NCBI GenBank assembly: GCA_039111635.1
Contig: JBCAQO010000003.1
Span: 3,926,690-3,990,689, forward strand
DNA length: 64,000 nt
Source: Heterobasidion occidentale
Taxonomy: Eukaryota; Basidiomycota; Agaricomycetes; Russulales; Bondarzewiaceae
Direction: 5' to 3'
In this document: piece by piece, positions 35,733 to 48,289 of the stretch
Position numbering within the stretch: position 1 is the stretch's first letter
Layout of the letters: each line of letters begins with the position of its first letter
Notes under the pieces: model-generated
The model's input: the letters and a program-made list of their open reading frames with translations, nothing else
What the model was told of the DNA's origin: nothing
Databases searched by the model: none
Made by a program: the position numbers and the translations under genes

Positions 35733-38700
35733 ATGCCATCTAGGAACCCACGCAATGCCTCTCGCAAACACAACCCAAAGTCTACCTCTGCAATTTCTCT
35801 TCTTTCCCAGCTCGATGACACACCGCCTGCTATGCCTCGTTCGCCATCCCTTGTCGTAGATTTTGATCAGCCCCACCGGAATCCTCCCAGCTTGTCTCTG
35901 CTTTCGACCCCGATATCGAGCGCGTTGGAGAGCCGGGTACGGGTGCGATACAGGGTTTCTATGAACCAGTAGAGTCATCGGATGCGGAGGATGATCCGGT
36001 CCTTCCACTTCCCACTGCACAGCAAGTGGATCGTTGAAGGAGTCTGGACACGTCAGGTCACCAGTACTTGCTCGGTGAGTTCCTTGCATTCACACTCATA
36101 TCTTAGACACTGCTTCTGTGCACACACCCCTTGACGTATATCGGTCGCCTTTTGGTGTTTGCCTCGCGACGTGACCGAGGCGAGCGCTCTTCGATTAGTT
36201 TCCATATCCCGAGGCCTACACGCATCCATCTCGCAGTCCGTCTCCCCAATTAGCAACACGTGTGCTCCTCGCTGAATGGACACAACTTGCCCTTCTTACT
36301 TCTCATACTTGATTCGTGCTTGAGTCACTCCTTACCACTGACAACGCTACTATCACAGACATTCCACTCGACTTGAGGGTCTTTCACGAACAATGCGCAA
36401 TTATGTTCCCTCGTCTATCTCAATTCCCATCCCTTCCGCAGCACCCTCCCCTCCGCGTGTGTCTCGCCCGGTCTCTTTTGGTAGCTTCATGACGCCTTCC
36501 AGCCCCTCTGAGAGACGACATCGAACTATGGGGACAGAGGATCGTCATCCTCGGAGAGAGGGAGCGCACACGGCGGAGGATATTTTCAGTCTCGACGAAC
36601 ATGAGGATGAGCGCGTTGGACAAGCAAGGACCCGAACACGGTACCCTGGAGCCGATGCAGAGGAGATCACTTGGTCCAAGTGGGATACCCTGTTCGATCG
36701 TAGCAGGAGCCAGGCCAGGTCAGTATTAGAGACATGTTATGTATGTACTCATCTTAACAGAGCACCGTAGGCGTCTGCTCCTGCTCGGTTACCGGTTAGG
36801 CTTGCAGATTTGGGATTGCACGACCCTCGACTCCATCGACGAACTCCTCAACATCACTACGGCGGATTGGGGAACTGTATCAGCTGCGGCGATCCTTCCA
36901 TCTCCTGATTCTACTCAGGTAGACGAGTTCTTGCACGACAGGCCTTTGGTGGGCATCATGTACGTTGCAATTCTGCGCTCTCTTTCGGACTATGCTAAGT
37001 TGCTCCTAGTGCGAGTCGGCCTCACAGCGAGCCTGAATTCATTATATATTCACTGTTGCGTCACGATATCATCAAGCGACGTTCTTTTCATGGCCTTGTA
37101 TCATTCTCACCAAATGCAAACTTTATAATCATTGTACGTCGGTATCGTCTCGTCCGCGATATCGCTGACCATTTACCAGAGCACAACAAATCCAGCGACA
37201 CTTCGTATTCTTTCGGCTTGTACACTGACGATATTATCTATAATCCCCTCTTCCTCCCTTACTCTTTTTTTACCTCCTCAATCGCCTCCTTTCAACAATC
37301 ACAACATAAACAAAGATACCGATGTATTACAAGACAATCCTGTAGATTCCGACACGTTCCCGCCAGATCAGCCCAAGGCCGTTTTTGCGCTCTCCCACCG
37401 CCTTCTTGCATATGCGTCTCCCCCACCTCGACCGGATTCTCCAACGGCCACTCCCTTGTCGACACGCCCACGCACTCGCGAACCTTCAAGGGACGATATC
37501 AAGAGCCTCTCCCAAGCCGACATCAGTACTTTTGCGCTGCGCGTGGGCGGCAACGTTCTCAGCGGACTTCGGACGCTTGGCGAAGTCGCGTATTCCGCCG
37601 CGCGCACACGCATGTCAGGCGACCAAGCGCAAGTGAACATGCATCGCGCATCTCCTGCGAACAACACATTCTTTTCACGCAGCGCACCAGCGACTAGCGT
37701 CTCTCATGAACGGCATTCGCAGAATGAGACCAGTGACGCTGGCGCTGTGCGTGCTGTCGTTGACCTTGGCGAAGACTCCGAGCCTTTGACTGGCCGGAGC
37801 AAGGCGTATGCCGCGCCGCTTTTGACTCCCACTGACGACACGAAGAGTTTTTATGTCACCATTTTGGACTTACGTTCGCTGTTATCCACCTCGTCGACGT
37901 CTATGGCACAACCCGCTGTGGTTGCGGAGTTCATGGTGTCCAAGCGCCACCCTGTGTCTGCGCTTCGGTTCTCGTCTGATGGGAGTTTGCTCATGATTGT
38001 GCCCGAAGATGGTCAGACGATCAAAGTTTTCCAGATACGACCGCCCCCGCGCGCCTTGCAAGGTTTGCGCGACGCTGACGGTGCGCGTCGTGGCAGCACG
38101 GAGGTGAGTCATGCGCTCAACGGACGTACGCAGTGACTGACTCTCTGGTGAAGAGTGACCGTGCCCCATGGCATATTTACGACCTTCGTCGCGGCCGAAC
38201 GTCTGCGGTGGTCGAGGACATCGACTGGGCTTCGGACGGAAGATGGGTGGCAATCGGCTCAAGAAAGCGCACCGTGCACATCTTCGCCACGAACCCTTAC
38301 GGAGGGAAGCCAGACGAACGAAGTCATATCAATGGTCGTGTCGCAAACTCGGGTGAATTGGTGAGCGAGGCCTCCCATCGCTGAGCATAAACGCTGACAA
38401 TGCCATAGCAGCCGCTGTCCACTACCCTATCTCCCATTGTCAGATTTCGTGCGCCGCGTTCCTCGTCTGTTGACCCAGCCCTGGGTCGACTGAGCTTCAT
38501 TTTCATCAAGTCGGGCGACCGCTCGCTTCCACCTAGACTTCTGCCCGTAGAATCTGTGCAACCTACCTCGCCAACTACGACAACATCTGCTCATTCCTCG
38601 CCATCTCACAAATCCGAGCCCCTCTCTCCACCGCTGCGTCCTCATCGGCCGAAGAACTATCAAGACATGCTGTTATTTGATCAGACGGACGGAACATTGT

Positions 38701-39966
38701 CTTTGCGTCGTTTCTTCATTGACCTCCGTGCTAACGATCACAGCCTCATTGTCCCCGGAGCCATTCCTGGTTTGGGAGGTACGAGCATCTCTCTGCCTGC
38801 GAGGACGCCTTTCAATTGGATAAATGCGCCACCACCGACCACGGGAGGGCAGACTTGAGAACTTCGGGACTGACGAAAATGATGAAAAGGACTACGGAGC
38901 TTTCGGCGCGTGAGGTCGACGTTGCGACGTGGAATCTAAGACGGGAATACGATTGGCCAGAGCTCAAGCGCACGTTGCAAGAATACCGAACATCCACAGG
39001 TAGCCGGGATGCGGTTCAGGGTTCCACCAAGTGAGTCTTACCGTTGACCTTCGACGATAGCCGTTGCTCATACTGGCAGAAAGTTGGCTATCGCACGCGG
39101 AACTGCTGACAAGCTCTCAATCGTCACTCGTACTCCCGAGGTCTGTCTATCTATCACATCAATTTTCTTTCCACGCTCTCGGCGAAGATTATCACGCGCT
39201 CGTTCGGCGCTATCACTTCGACATTCCTTCTACGAAGATAGAGGTGCGCAGAGAGGTTGAGATTAGCGCGTATTCTACGGACAACAGCGAGGCCTTTGTT
39301 CAAGGGCTTCATTCTCCCCTTGAAATCGGACATCCCTCCTCGTCCTTCGATGAGCCGCTTTCGTCGGCGCTTTCAAGCGACATGGTCTATCCTTCCTCTC
39401 CGCCCGTCATCCCTATGTTCCCAAACGGCACGCCTGGCTCCAAGCCGAGCTCGTTCAGGAGTCCGCTGCCTGTACAGCGCATGGCTGCCGGTATCAGTGA
39501 CGGGATGAGCGACGGCTTGGGGCGGCTTCGGCGCGAGATTGGGAAGGTCCGCTCGCCGAGGCTGATTGCGAGGCCAGATAGCACGCTTGGCATGAGCGGG
39601 AACCTCGGGCGCATGACGCTGGAGTTCGACGAGGAGGATGAGGACTTCGTGTTGACGCATAGCCGGAAGGCGGCTTCTTCTGCTGAACGGGGCGATGGTG
39701 ACGATTCTATCGACGCGGACGATGATGCGATGTCTCGGTCGACGTCGCGGGATGAGGGTGACGAGTCGGGGGCGTCGATATCGACTCCGTCGTCTGGGGA
39801 TTGCGAACGAGAAGCGCGGAACGTGGATCAGGCGTGGATGGGATGGGAGCTGGAGGACACGCAGGCGGTGGAAGATATGGAGCAGTTCCACGAGATTTCG
39901 GCTGTAGGGCTCATGGACGAAGAGCAGGCGCAGGTGAAGAGCCGTGGTCGTTCTAGTAGGATGTGA
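35733..39966 (+). CDS. BCAS3-like WD40 protein (Atg18/PROPPIN-related fold); three one-base frame breaks
   Basis: Fungal relative of animal BCAS3, a WD40 propeller protein that in animals is recruited to autophagic membranes with PHAF1. ATG 35733 opens a basic tail (MPSRNPRNASRKHNPKSTS). Exon 1 runs to 36074; exon 2 from 36359 (HSTRLEGLSRTMRNYVPS). Propeller blades include RRLLLLGYRLGLQIWDCTTL, NPATLRILSACTLTIL and HPVSALRFSSDGSLLMIVPE; WHIYDLRRGRTSAVVEDIDW is followed by ASDGRWVAIGSRKRTVHIFA. The BCAS3 region continues with ILPVESVQPTS-like linkers, YQDMLLFDQTDGTLSLRRFF and VDVATWNLRREYDWPELK, ending in an acidic Ser-rich tail (EQFHEISAVGLMDEEQ). The frame breaks near 35888, 36037 and 38846; each is mended by one extra base. 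With the first two restored, exon 1 closes exactly in the phase exon 2 needs, which supports missing bases rather than decay. Confidence 0.87.
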
Positions 39967-40365
39967 GAGGATAACGATGCATCCCGAGGTGTTGTTCCTA
40001 AATGTGTACAGTATTAGTTTTTAGCGAGTGAGGGACATCGGCAGGTCATGGACGTAGTTGCGGGATGCACTCGCTACGGTGGTTGGCAATGAAAGCGGAT
40101 GACTTTCCTAGGGATTTGGGAGTTTCAGGCCGTATCGGCATGAGACCCGCTGCGGACTCGCGCGCTGGAATACTGAAGTCGACAAGGCACACCGGAGCTT
40201 CGCTCCAGCGCCTTGCTTTTGCTTTTGTTCGCCTTACAGTGCCTTGCATAAAAAACCGGAATCGCGCGACGCGCAAAGTCCTAGCACAGGATGACAAAGT
40301 TACCATTTATAGTAATTTATGTCGAGGAAATTTGTCATAGTGTGATGATGTGACAGCAACTTGGC
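39967..40365. other. short intergenic gap
   Basis: About 400 bases between two plus-strand genes. It holds the 3' end of the BCAS3-like gene and the promoter of the DUF3602 gene. No further feature is seen. Confidence 0.5.
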
Positions 40366-41145
40366 ATGGCTCCGCACCTCACTCTAATACTACATCCCGG
40401 TCTGCGAGCTGACGAGCTGTTCGTGCTTTCACAAGTGGACACAGACGACGCCTCGAGTCTCGTCAAGGAACGTTCGGTCTCGAGGGGCCGTGAATTCGTA
40501 TGTTCTATCCACCTTTGCACACGGCATGCCATGTTCATGGTATCTTTTACAGCGTTCGTCCGGGCGAGGAGGCGCCGGAAACATTCGTCCTTCCTCTACT
40601 TCCCGCGAATATTCATCTGCACGCCCTGATGGTCCCGACGATTTCTCTGTGACGAGAGGGAGGGAACCACACCCCTCCGTCGTCGCTGGCTAGGTTTGTC
40701 GTTCTTTTTATCAGCTCTTGTCCTATATTCATCGTTCTGCCTTTCAGGTGGTAACCACCGGCCGTGGAGGAGTCGGCAACATACGCTCTCCATCCCGAGA
40801 TATCACAGTCGATGGCCTAGCACGCCCGCTACGCGCGGAGAGTGGGTCCAAGCAAACAGAGTACGAGGACGCCCTGATCCGCGGCAGCGACGAAGCCCGC
40901 ACCTCTGGACCTGTGAGCTCATGACTGTTTTCGCCGCGCTTCCTCACACGCTGACGACATGCTGTCTTCTGCTCTAGCACTCATCGGGCCGTGGCGGTGT
41001 CGGCAACATCACTCGTTCTCCAGCGCGCGCTCAGCCTCAACCGCAGTCTCACTCGCGCTCCCGATCGCGCGGGCCGCAGGCTTCCCCCACGTTGAAAGCA
41101 GCTAGTCCCACCTCGCTGGGAGACGTCTCGGAGACCATCAAATGA
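40366..41145 (+). CDS. DUF3602 / Par32-like protein with SGRGG(A/V)GNI repeats
   Basis: Small disordered regulatory protein of the DUF3602 family. The yeast member Par32/Amu1 is a rapamycin-responsive phosphoprotein that controls ammonium transporters; a similar role here is inference. The hallmark motif occurs three times: RSSGRGGAGNIRPSSTSRE, TTGRGGVGNIRSPSRD and HSSGRGGVGNITRSPAR. Exons are 40366-40497 (ends VSRGREF), 40553 to about 40682, 40748-40912 and 40978-41145. The last exon is Ser/Arg-rich and ends SLGDVSETIK. The donor of exon 2 is unclear: the frame meets a stop just before a good-looking GTTTGT, so either a weaker GTCGCT donor is used or a base is missing. The start is also uncertain, because the ATG at 40366 gives a 37-residue lead that lacks the usual family N-terminus. 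About 200 residues in all. Confidence 0.8.
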
Positions 41146-42500
41146 TCGCACCGAGCCTCGAAAGCTATTACTGGCACCCAGAGTTGAATTTTCCTTCGAC
41201 GACATATGTTACGCAAAAGGAGACTTACGACATGAGGTTCACGAGGTTCGGCTGTACGATAATATGTGCTGATACGGAACACTGTATTAATCTAGTTTTC
41301 ACTTATTTATCATATATCCCTGCTCAGAAACTAGTGGACTTGACTTGCCCTTGGCGACATAATTGGTGGTGGCATTAGTAAACGAGTAAAAAGCTTGCAT
41401 CACTTATAGGACACTTACAAGGCTTCTACAAGTGTAGTAATGTTAGCAAGTTTGTCAAGACAACAGCTTGCCCAAGTCCCATTGTCCAGGTCTCATTTAC
41501 AAGTGAGGGTCTAAGGAGTATATAAGATACTACAAGCTCGAACACAAGCTAGCCCGAACAAGTTCAACAAAGGCAGGTACTAAATCAATTACATAAAATT
41601 AAAATTAAAAGGCCATTCCAAATCTGCCACCGGCCAAACTTGAACCCCAGTGAGAACACCCTCGTTTGAGCTGCGACGAGATCGAGTCCTGGCGAATGAC
41701 TGTCGGGGAATGAAAATAAGGACCAATGCTAGCGAATGGTCTCAGATACGGCGTGGGATTTCCTCAGTTGAGTTTGTTTCTTGGTACAAACTCACCATTT
41801 TCGAATCTTTCTTGTCGTTAAGTTTGTCTACATCTGTTTCCCTCAGGTCGGATCAAATCAAATCAAATAGTGTACTTTACAATAATTAAGGCTGACTGTA
41901 TCTTTTCAAATATCTATTAGAGAGCTTTTTCAACTGAATTTATTGTGGATTCTGCCTAGGAGTATTACCGACCGATTTGAGTCCACCGATATCCGAAACT
42001 ACTGTGTTGTCAATTTAATGCAGCTATAAATACAAAAAAATATGGCCTGTAGTTTCCATACCCTGGTCCAACTTTGAGGCCCAGAATCAGCTAAATTAAA
42101 TTAGGAGTTCAATAGATATGGATTTAAACAGTCTACCCCCTAAAACCAGACTGTACGAAGCACAGTCTGGGTTTTGGGCAATGGGATCTGTGTTTCACAC
42201 AATTCTGTCTGATTCAAGAGATTTGAAAAGTGTTCAGGATAGTACCCTGAATTTTTCATTACTAGACATTTACTACTGAGTCTGTTAAGGGCAAAATACA
42301 AATGTGAATAGTAAACTCAAAAAAGCAGGCATACAGTACTCAATATGTGTTGGTTTGTAATCATAAAACAAAGCAAATGTGCACATTTACCGTGGCGCTC
42401 GATTGATACATTAATCGTACCATTGGGATCAGGGGATCCAAAGATACGGAATTGTTTGTGGTCTTGAGGATATTCTGTAACCCGGAGACACAGTTTAGTC
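41146..42500. other. AT-rich stretch marking the start of the repeat-bearing arm
   Basis: About 1.35 kb with clearly lower GC than the genes on its left. Only short frames are present. Runs such as ATTAAAATTAAAAGG near 41600 and many near-palindromes suggest degraded repeat DNA, but no terminal repeats or coding motifs allow a name. It is the boundary between gene-bearing DNA and the subtelomere-like repeats. Confidence 0.5.
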
Positions 42501-42509
42501 AGCATCGGG

Positions 42510-42785
42510 AGAGCCGGCACACAGTCGGGAGATCGTGGGTACGCTGCCGTCACACTGTTGTCACACCACGCACAGTCTCTCTGTTGCGCCACACAGTCCG
42601 GCCGAGGCCGCGCACAGTCCGGATTTTGGCGCTGGTTCAGCGCCACACAGTCCGGATTCTCGGTGACAGTCCGAGATTTGGCGGTGAATCTGCGCCACAC
42701 AGTCCGTGGGTTTTCGGCGCCACACAGTCGGACTGTGTCGGACACAGTCGGACTTTTCCTTCCGACTGTGTCGGCACACAGCGCC
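42510..42785. repeat. interspersed ACACAGTC(C/G)G motif cluster
   Basis: About ten copies of (GCGCC)ACACAGTCSG occur in 275 bases, for example near 42516, 42591, 42611, 42643, 42692, 42718 and 42740, with related GACAGTCCGAG and CACAGTCTCTC forms. Spacing is irregular (20-50 bp) and sequence between copies is partly shared (CCGGATT, GGCGCTG). The arrangement looks like a degenerate minisatellite. A minus-strand open frame across it (repeated DCVA / TVWR) is a by-product. Confidence 0.7.
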
Positions 42786-44840
42786 CTCCAACATGATCAA
42801 GCACGCCGCCACGTCGCGTCACGTCCACCCTCCCCGCACCTTTGAACATCGAGCGCAACACGCTTCCTCAGCCGAGGTCTCCTTGCTCTCTCAGGACATC
42901 TTAGACTTCATTAGTGAGCTTTTTCTTCTTCTGAACCCTTCCTCTGCGTGCTCTCGATGACGCCAGCAGACAACAAACGCTCAGAGAAAGTGCGCACTGC
43001 TGATAGCATTTTTTCTTACAGTTTGCAGCTGCAATGCTCGGGGCACCCGCTCCATGCTCTCTCCACACCCTCTGCCACCTCCACTGCTGTCTATTTTCTC
43101 ATCAACATCCACGACATCCGTGCCGGCGCTGTCCTCTTTCAACACCTGCTCCGCGCCCACCCTGTCTCACGACGCGTGGAGCAAAGCGACAATCTCATCA
43201 CGCAAGGTTGAGCACGTCGAAGAGAAGAACAAGGAGCGGATGGTGATAGAGGCAGAGGAGGAGGGACAGCGGCGGTCGAGGGACGAGGTTGGAGTGATGA
43301 GGACGATGGTGACGGACACACGCTCGCCGAGCAAGCAGAGCGGTACGACGGTACGTCCCTCCTGTCATCGCCCTTTCCGCCTGCCCCTCCCTCGACATCC
43401 CCGTCCTCGAACCCCCCACACACTCATCTTCTCAGCCCCTTGGTTCCTCCTCGCATGTGTGGACCGACTACTCCTCCATTCTGCCCGCCCCTCCCTCGAC
43501 TTGCGTCCCTTCGACTGTTCGCACTCCCGCCCTCGATGCCACACACACCCGCCACCCAGTGCGCTCGACCACCACCTGTTGCACCACGACATGAACACGG
43601 CACGTTGACCTCTCGACCGATGCATCAGCGACTTCACAGCGGACGAATCGAGACCCTCAACATCCAGGGCTCCGCAGTGGATGAGTCGCCCATGTTGCAG
43701 AAACGGCCGCGTGCTGTCTGCGGCAGCCAGACTCCCCGCAGCCCAAATTCGCCGCTCGCGCGCTCCAACACCTCCGCACTCACACCCTTCGCCTTCCTAG
43801 TCTTCCAGCACGCCAAAACCTGCGGACTGTCGCACTTCTCATCCACCCACAACTCGCTTGAAACAATGCTGGAGCAGCTCAACGTCAACACCTCGTTACA
43901 GGGCAAAGCAGGACGAGAATCAGCGGCGCGCTGTCCAGGGCAAGCAGTCGCGCCACGCAGCGTGAAAGTGCCGCGGCACTTTCACGCTGCGTGGCGCGAC
44001 TGCTTGCCCTAGACAGCCCGCGCAGACGAGCTTGAACTCGGCCCTGACATGGCCAGTCTCGCCCTTCGGGCTCTTGCCGCAACTCTGTCAGACGCCGCCC
44101 CCACCTTTGCCGCTGCCTAAGATGCTCCCGATTGATCATAGCGCACAGGTGCCATGCGGCAGCCCCGTATTGTACAGGCACATGACCAATGCGTGAGTCG
44201 TGGGTTCACTCGCGCGCACTAGAGATACTCCAAGTTGAGGCGAGAACGTCGAGCACACGTCAGAGAAGCTCGTGGTTCATCACTATCCAGCGGAGAGTGT
44301 GCGCATAGTGTAAAAATGGCGGCGCGCTGTCTGGGGCAGGGTTTCACACCTCACCGCCCAAATGTGCCGCTTAGGTTAACCATTGATCCATGCTACGATC
44401 GACGATCGATCAGGAAGGTTCTGACATCATGGGTGCCTGCCTGAGAAATAGTTGTACGATGTTGATAGCCAGCGTCGCCTGTTGGACGTTGACTTTGCCT
44501 CGAATGACGTCCGTCAGCATGCTTCAATGTGATTCAATAATTAGTTGCAACTGTGGACAGAAAGAGAGAAATCCCCTCTATCGATTCTTAAGACACACGC
44601 AATTCGGACGTGGAAGATGCCCCTAGTTATCGCAGGATTATCTGACATATGAACTTCATACTGAAAATGACAGGTCAGTGACATCAAGTGTGATCATTGA
44701 CAAGGGTACGTACATCCTTTCCAGGACTGAGGTCCTTCACAGTATATAAGTTCTTCTGTCCGTCGAACGCGGCGCGGGGCTGGAAGTCAATTGGCGCGGT
44801 GATTGTTTGCAATTTGTCGATGATTTAGGTTCGTCGATGC
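42786..44840. other. degenerate repeat region, third relative of the A/B blocks
   Basis: This 2 kb shares short elements with the later duplicated blocks: a GGTACGTCCCTCC junction at about 43349 followed by a CT-rich tract with TGCCCCTCCCTC and ACACACTCATC, preceded by a purine-rich stretch (AAGAGAAGAACAAGGAGCGG, about 43215-43340). The plus frame across the latter reads SRKVEHVEEKNKERMVIEAE and might be a relic exon, but nothing upstream or downstream supports a gene. The large palindrome (43931-44016) is listed separately. Confidence 0.45.
43931..44016. repeat. 86-bp near-perfect palindrome
   Basis: The arms 43931-43973 and 43974-44016 are reverse complements over 43 bases with one mismatch (C43936 opposite A44011) and no spacer; the inner 37 bases of each arm match perfectly. 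The centre is GTGCCG/CGGCAC at 43973/43974, and the arms include CAAGCAGTCGCGCCACG. A diverged copy of the left-arm edge (GCGCGCTGTCTGGGGCAGG) occurs alone at about 44325. It would extrude as a cruciform or fold as a long hairpin if transcribed. Confidence 0.9.
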
Positions 44841-46251
44841 GCGTGTGATGCGTGCGCTGCGGTGCGCAGTGTCAAGCGGGCGTGCTTGGAGGAGAAGGCG
44901 TCGGGCGGTGGAATGCAAGAGGGCGTGGTCGTACCCTCGCCTCCTAGGAGGGAGCAGGGGAGGATAGGCCGCGTGAGGAGCCGCTTGCGGAGGTGCGGAG
45001 GTGCGCGGGGCAGGCAGGGCTGGGCAGGGAGGGGCAGGACTAGGGCTGGGTGAGGGCTAGCGGAAGTAAGTGATACGCACCGTCGTAATTGCCTTCCTCT
45101 TCGCACGTCCTCTTCTCATTAACAACGGCTCCTCATTCTCCCCGTCAATGCGCTGAAGAACGGGTGGCATGAAAACGGCGAGACTCTGTGCGCGGGCGCG
45201 AAGCACAGGTGCGGCGGCGGCAGGGGCACTTGAGGGAACGGTCGAAGGATTTGTTGTGTCCGAGTGGGCGAGATGATGAAGGCGAAGAAAGTCATTGGTG
45301 GGCGTGCATAGTGTCGAGGCGAGGGCGAAGGGACGAAGGTTGATTAAGGGTCGCGCGCGGACAGAGTCGAGTTAGAGACTCAACTTCGCGTCGCGCGCAC
45401 GCGACCAGTTAATTAACCTCGTGACTCTCCGACTCCCGCTCGTCCGCCACAACCCCTCACTCGTTCCCTCAGCCCTGTGCACACGCGCCCCTTCGACCCC
45501 ACGCCTGCGCCCATCACTGTCTCGTTCGGCGCGATCCACCGTTTCCACGACGACAGCATCCCGCTCCACCAACGCCCTACGCCCACGCCGCCCGATGGCA
45601 CGACAATCATCGCAAATGTCCGAGCGTCAACGACGACGACAACGAAGGCGACCAAGAAGACGACGACGACAACGACGACGCTGAGGACGACGACGCTGAG
45701 GAACGGCGGCGGCGGTGTGGGGGAACAGAGAGGGAACGAACGGGGTACGTCGTCTTTCTTTGCGTCGACCTGCCCATCCGTCCCTCCCGCTCTCGTCCAG
45801 TATATCCATCCCTCCCTCGGCGCTCTCGTGCGCTCCCGCTCGGCTCGTTCGATGCCACGACCGCTCATCTGCCTCAACCACTCGTTCCCTCGGCCCTTTG
45901 CACGCGCGTCCCTTCGACCACTTGCCTGCTCCCACCGCTGTCTCATTCGACACGATCCACGGTCTCCACGGCAGCGGCGTCCCGCACCACCAAGGCCCAC
46001 GTACCAACGCTGCTCGACGACGCGGAAAACCACGACAACGAGGAGGAGGACGAGGAGGAGCACAGAAGAGGGAGGAAACGGACGACGAGGACATAACCAT
46101 ACGTACGTCGTCACTCGCCCCGGTTCCTCCCCCGTACACACACACCTCTCGCCCTCGACCTCCTCTCCATGTCTCCCTCAACGACCGACCCCTCGACTCT
46201 ACCCGCCCCCTCCTCTCGTCTGCTCAACCTCACCCACATCCGACCCGCCCT

Positions 46252-46379
46252 CCCGTCCGACTCGCTCTCCCGTCCGACTCGCTCTCCCGTCCGACTCGCT
46301 CTCCCGTCCGACTCGCTCTCCCGTCCGACTCGCTCTCCCGTCCGACTCGCTCTCCCGTCCGACTCGCTCTCTCGTCCGA
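46252..46379 (+). repeat. 17-bp minisatellite
   Basis: The unit CCCGTCCGACTCGCTCT is repeated about seven and a half times almost without change. The matching place in block B (about 58290-58360) has only about four poorly conserved units, so this tract expanded, or was homogenised, after the blocks separated. Confidence 0.9.
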
Positions 46380-48289
46380 CCCTCTCGACTCATTCGTTCG
46401 CTCTACCGCCCTCCCCGGTCTCCTCGCTCGATTCCACGCCCACTGGCCCACTGGCCCGCTTGACTGCGTCGTCCACGCCCCCTCGCGCATCGTCTGCGTT
46501 GCCCGGATCTCTGCTCGACACGCCCGGATCTCCCACTTGACGCCGCCGCCATCTACCTGCTCGCTCCGCTTTACTCATCCGACCTCGAGCCCCTCCTTCA
46601 ATCAGCTTCCCCTTGATCCCCCCGACGGTGACCTTGCCGCCCTCGACGCCGCGCCCGGCTGTCCGCTCAGACCACGCAACCCCACCACCCAGCGCCTTCC
46701 CGCTCATCCCCTCGACGACTCACGATCCCGTCCTTTCCTCGCGCTATGTCGCCGCCAAGACCCCGTGCAGGTTCAGCCCATGCACGCTTGCGCACAGAAC
46801 CCTGGTACTTCTCCCCTCCGCTGTCGATGTTTACACTCTCGACGTCGCACACGCTCGCCACCCAGTGCCCCCGGTGCCATCGATCCCATCGAATGTCGCC
46901 CGTCCCCTCGAGCGCAACAACCATGGAGCCTATGAGTTCGTCTTCGCCTGCGACCACATCCGCGCGCACTCGATCCCTCGGACAGGCGCACAGCCTCCAC
47001 CCGGCGTCCTCCCACCCGTCTCATCGACCCCGCTCATGCTCACCGTCTCAACGCTTGTCCTCTCAACCCCTCGACAGCCGGTCTCTGCGATCCCACACGC
47101 GCTCATCCCTAGGCTCTCGACGTTTCTGCAACACAGTGCCACCAATAACCTCAAATCTCGAGGGTTGAATGCCGAGGCAGCTTCGTCAATGCCTCCGCGC
47201 GCGCGCTAGCCCAGGACGCGCAACCATTGCGGCCGTTTAAATGTCGACGAAGAGGACGAGGTTCAGCCGGCGGCTGATAAAGAGGCTGGATTAGGACGAT
47301 CAATGGCGGCGGACAGACTTGACTGGGGACGGACGACGAGGCTGCAGGTATGTCTCTCGCCATCCCTCTCCCTCTTGCACCATTCCCTCCCCCGCGCACG
47401 CGCACCTCGCGCCTCGTCATGTCTTTCAGCCCCTCCCTTGACATCCCAGCCTTTAGCACCATGTCCGCCCATCCGCTTCACCTCTCGCCCGCTCATCCGC
47501 TCGCCTGCTCTTCTCGCTCACCTGCTCTCCTCAGTTGACAGCACGCCCGTTCAACCGCTTTCCCTCATGCCCGCTTATTCGCCATCTCCCACTTCCCCGC
47601 GAGCAGCCCTGCGTCGAAGTCGCGCCCGCTTACCTGTTCAAAGTCACGCCCGCTTGCCTGCTCGAAGTCGTGCCTGTTCACCCGCTCAAGCGACTCTCCC
47701 TCTCGACGCCATATCCGCTCGAACCACTTCAAAGATTGGTCGTCGACCCTCTACCCATAACGCTCCCGCCGTCTACGATCTGCACGCCCGCTTGGTGCGA
47801 CACGCCCACGCCATCTCCCGCTCTACCCGCTCGATCACATGCCCACTGGCCACTGGCCGGCTCGCACGCATCGTCCACATCCCCTCGCGCATCGTATGCG
47901 TTGCCCGGACCCCCACTCGACACTCCCACATCCCCCGCTCGACGCCGCTCTCGCCTGCTCGCCCCGCTCCTTCCGTCCGTACTCGCTCCAGATCGACACC
48001 GCCGCCGTCCACCACCCCGGCACGTCCTCCGCCTCCTCCACCTTCGTCGACACCTCTGCCTCCGACGCCGTCGCCACCATCACCACCCACACCACCACCA
48101 CCGCCGCCGCCGCCTCCTCCGCATGCCCAGCGCCAACCGCCGCGACCGCGACCGCACCCCGCAGGACCGCTCCACGTTCATGTCCGCGGCGAGCACCGCT
48201 CACATCCGCGCCGCCCTCCTCGACCAGGCCGCCGCTGCCGCATCCGCATTCGCATCCTCGTGCACCGGCCGGCCTTCCCTTCCCCCGGT

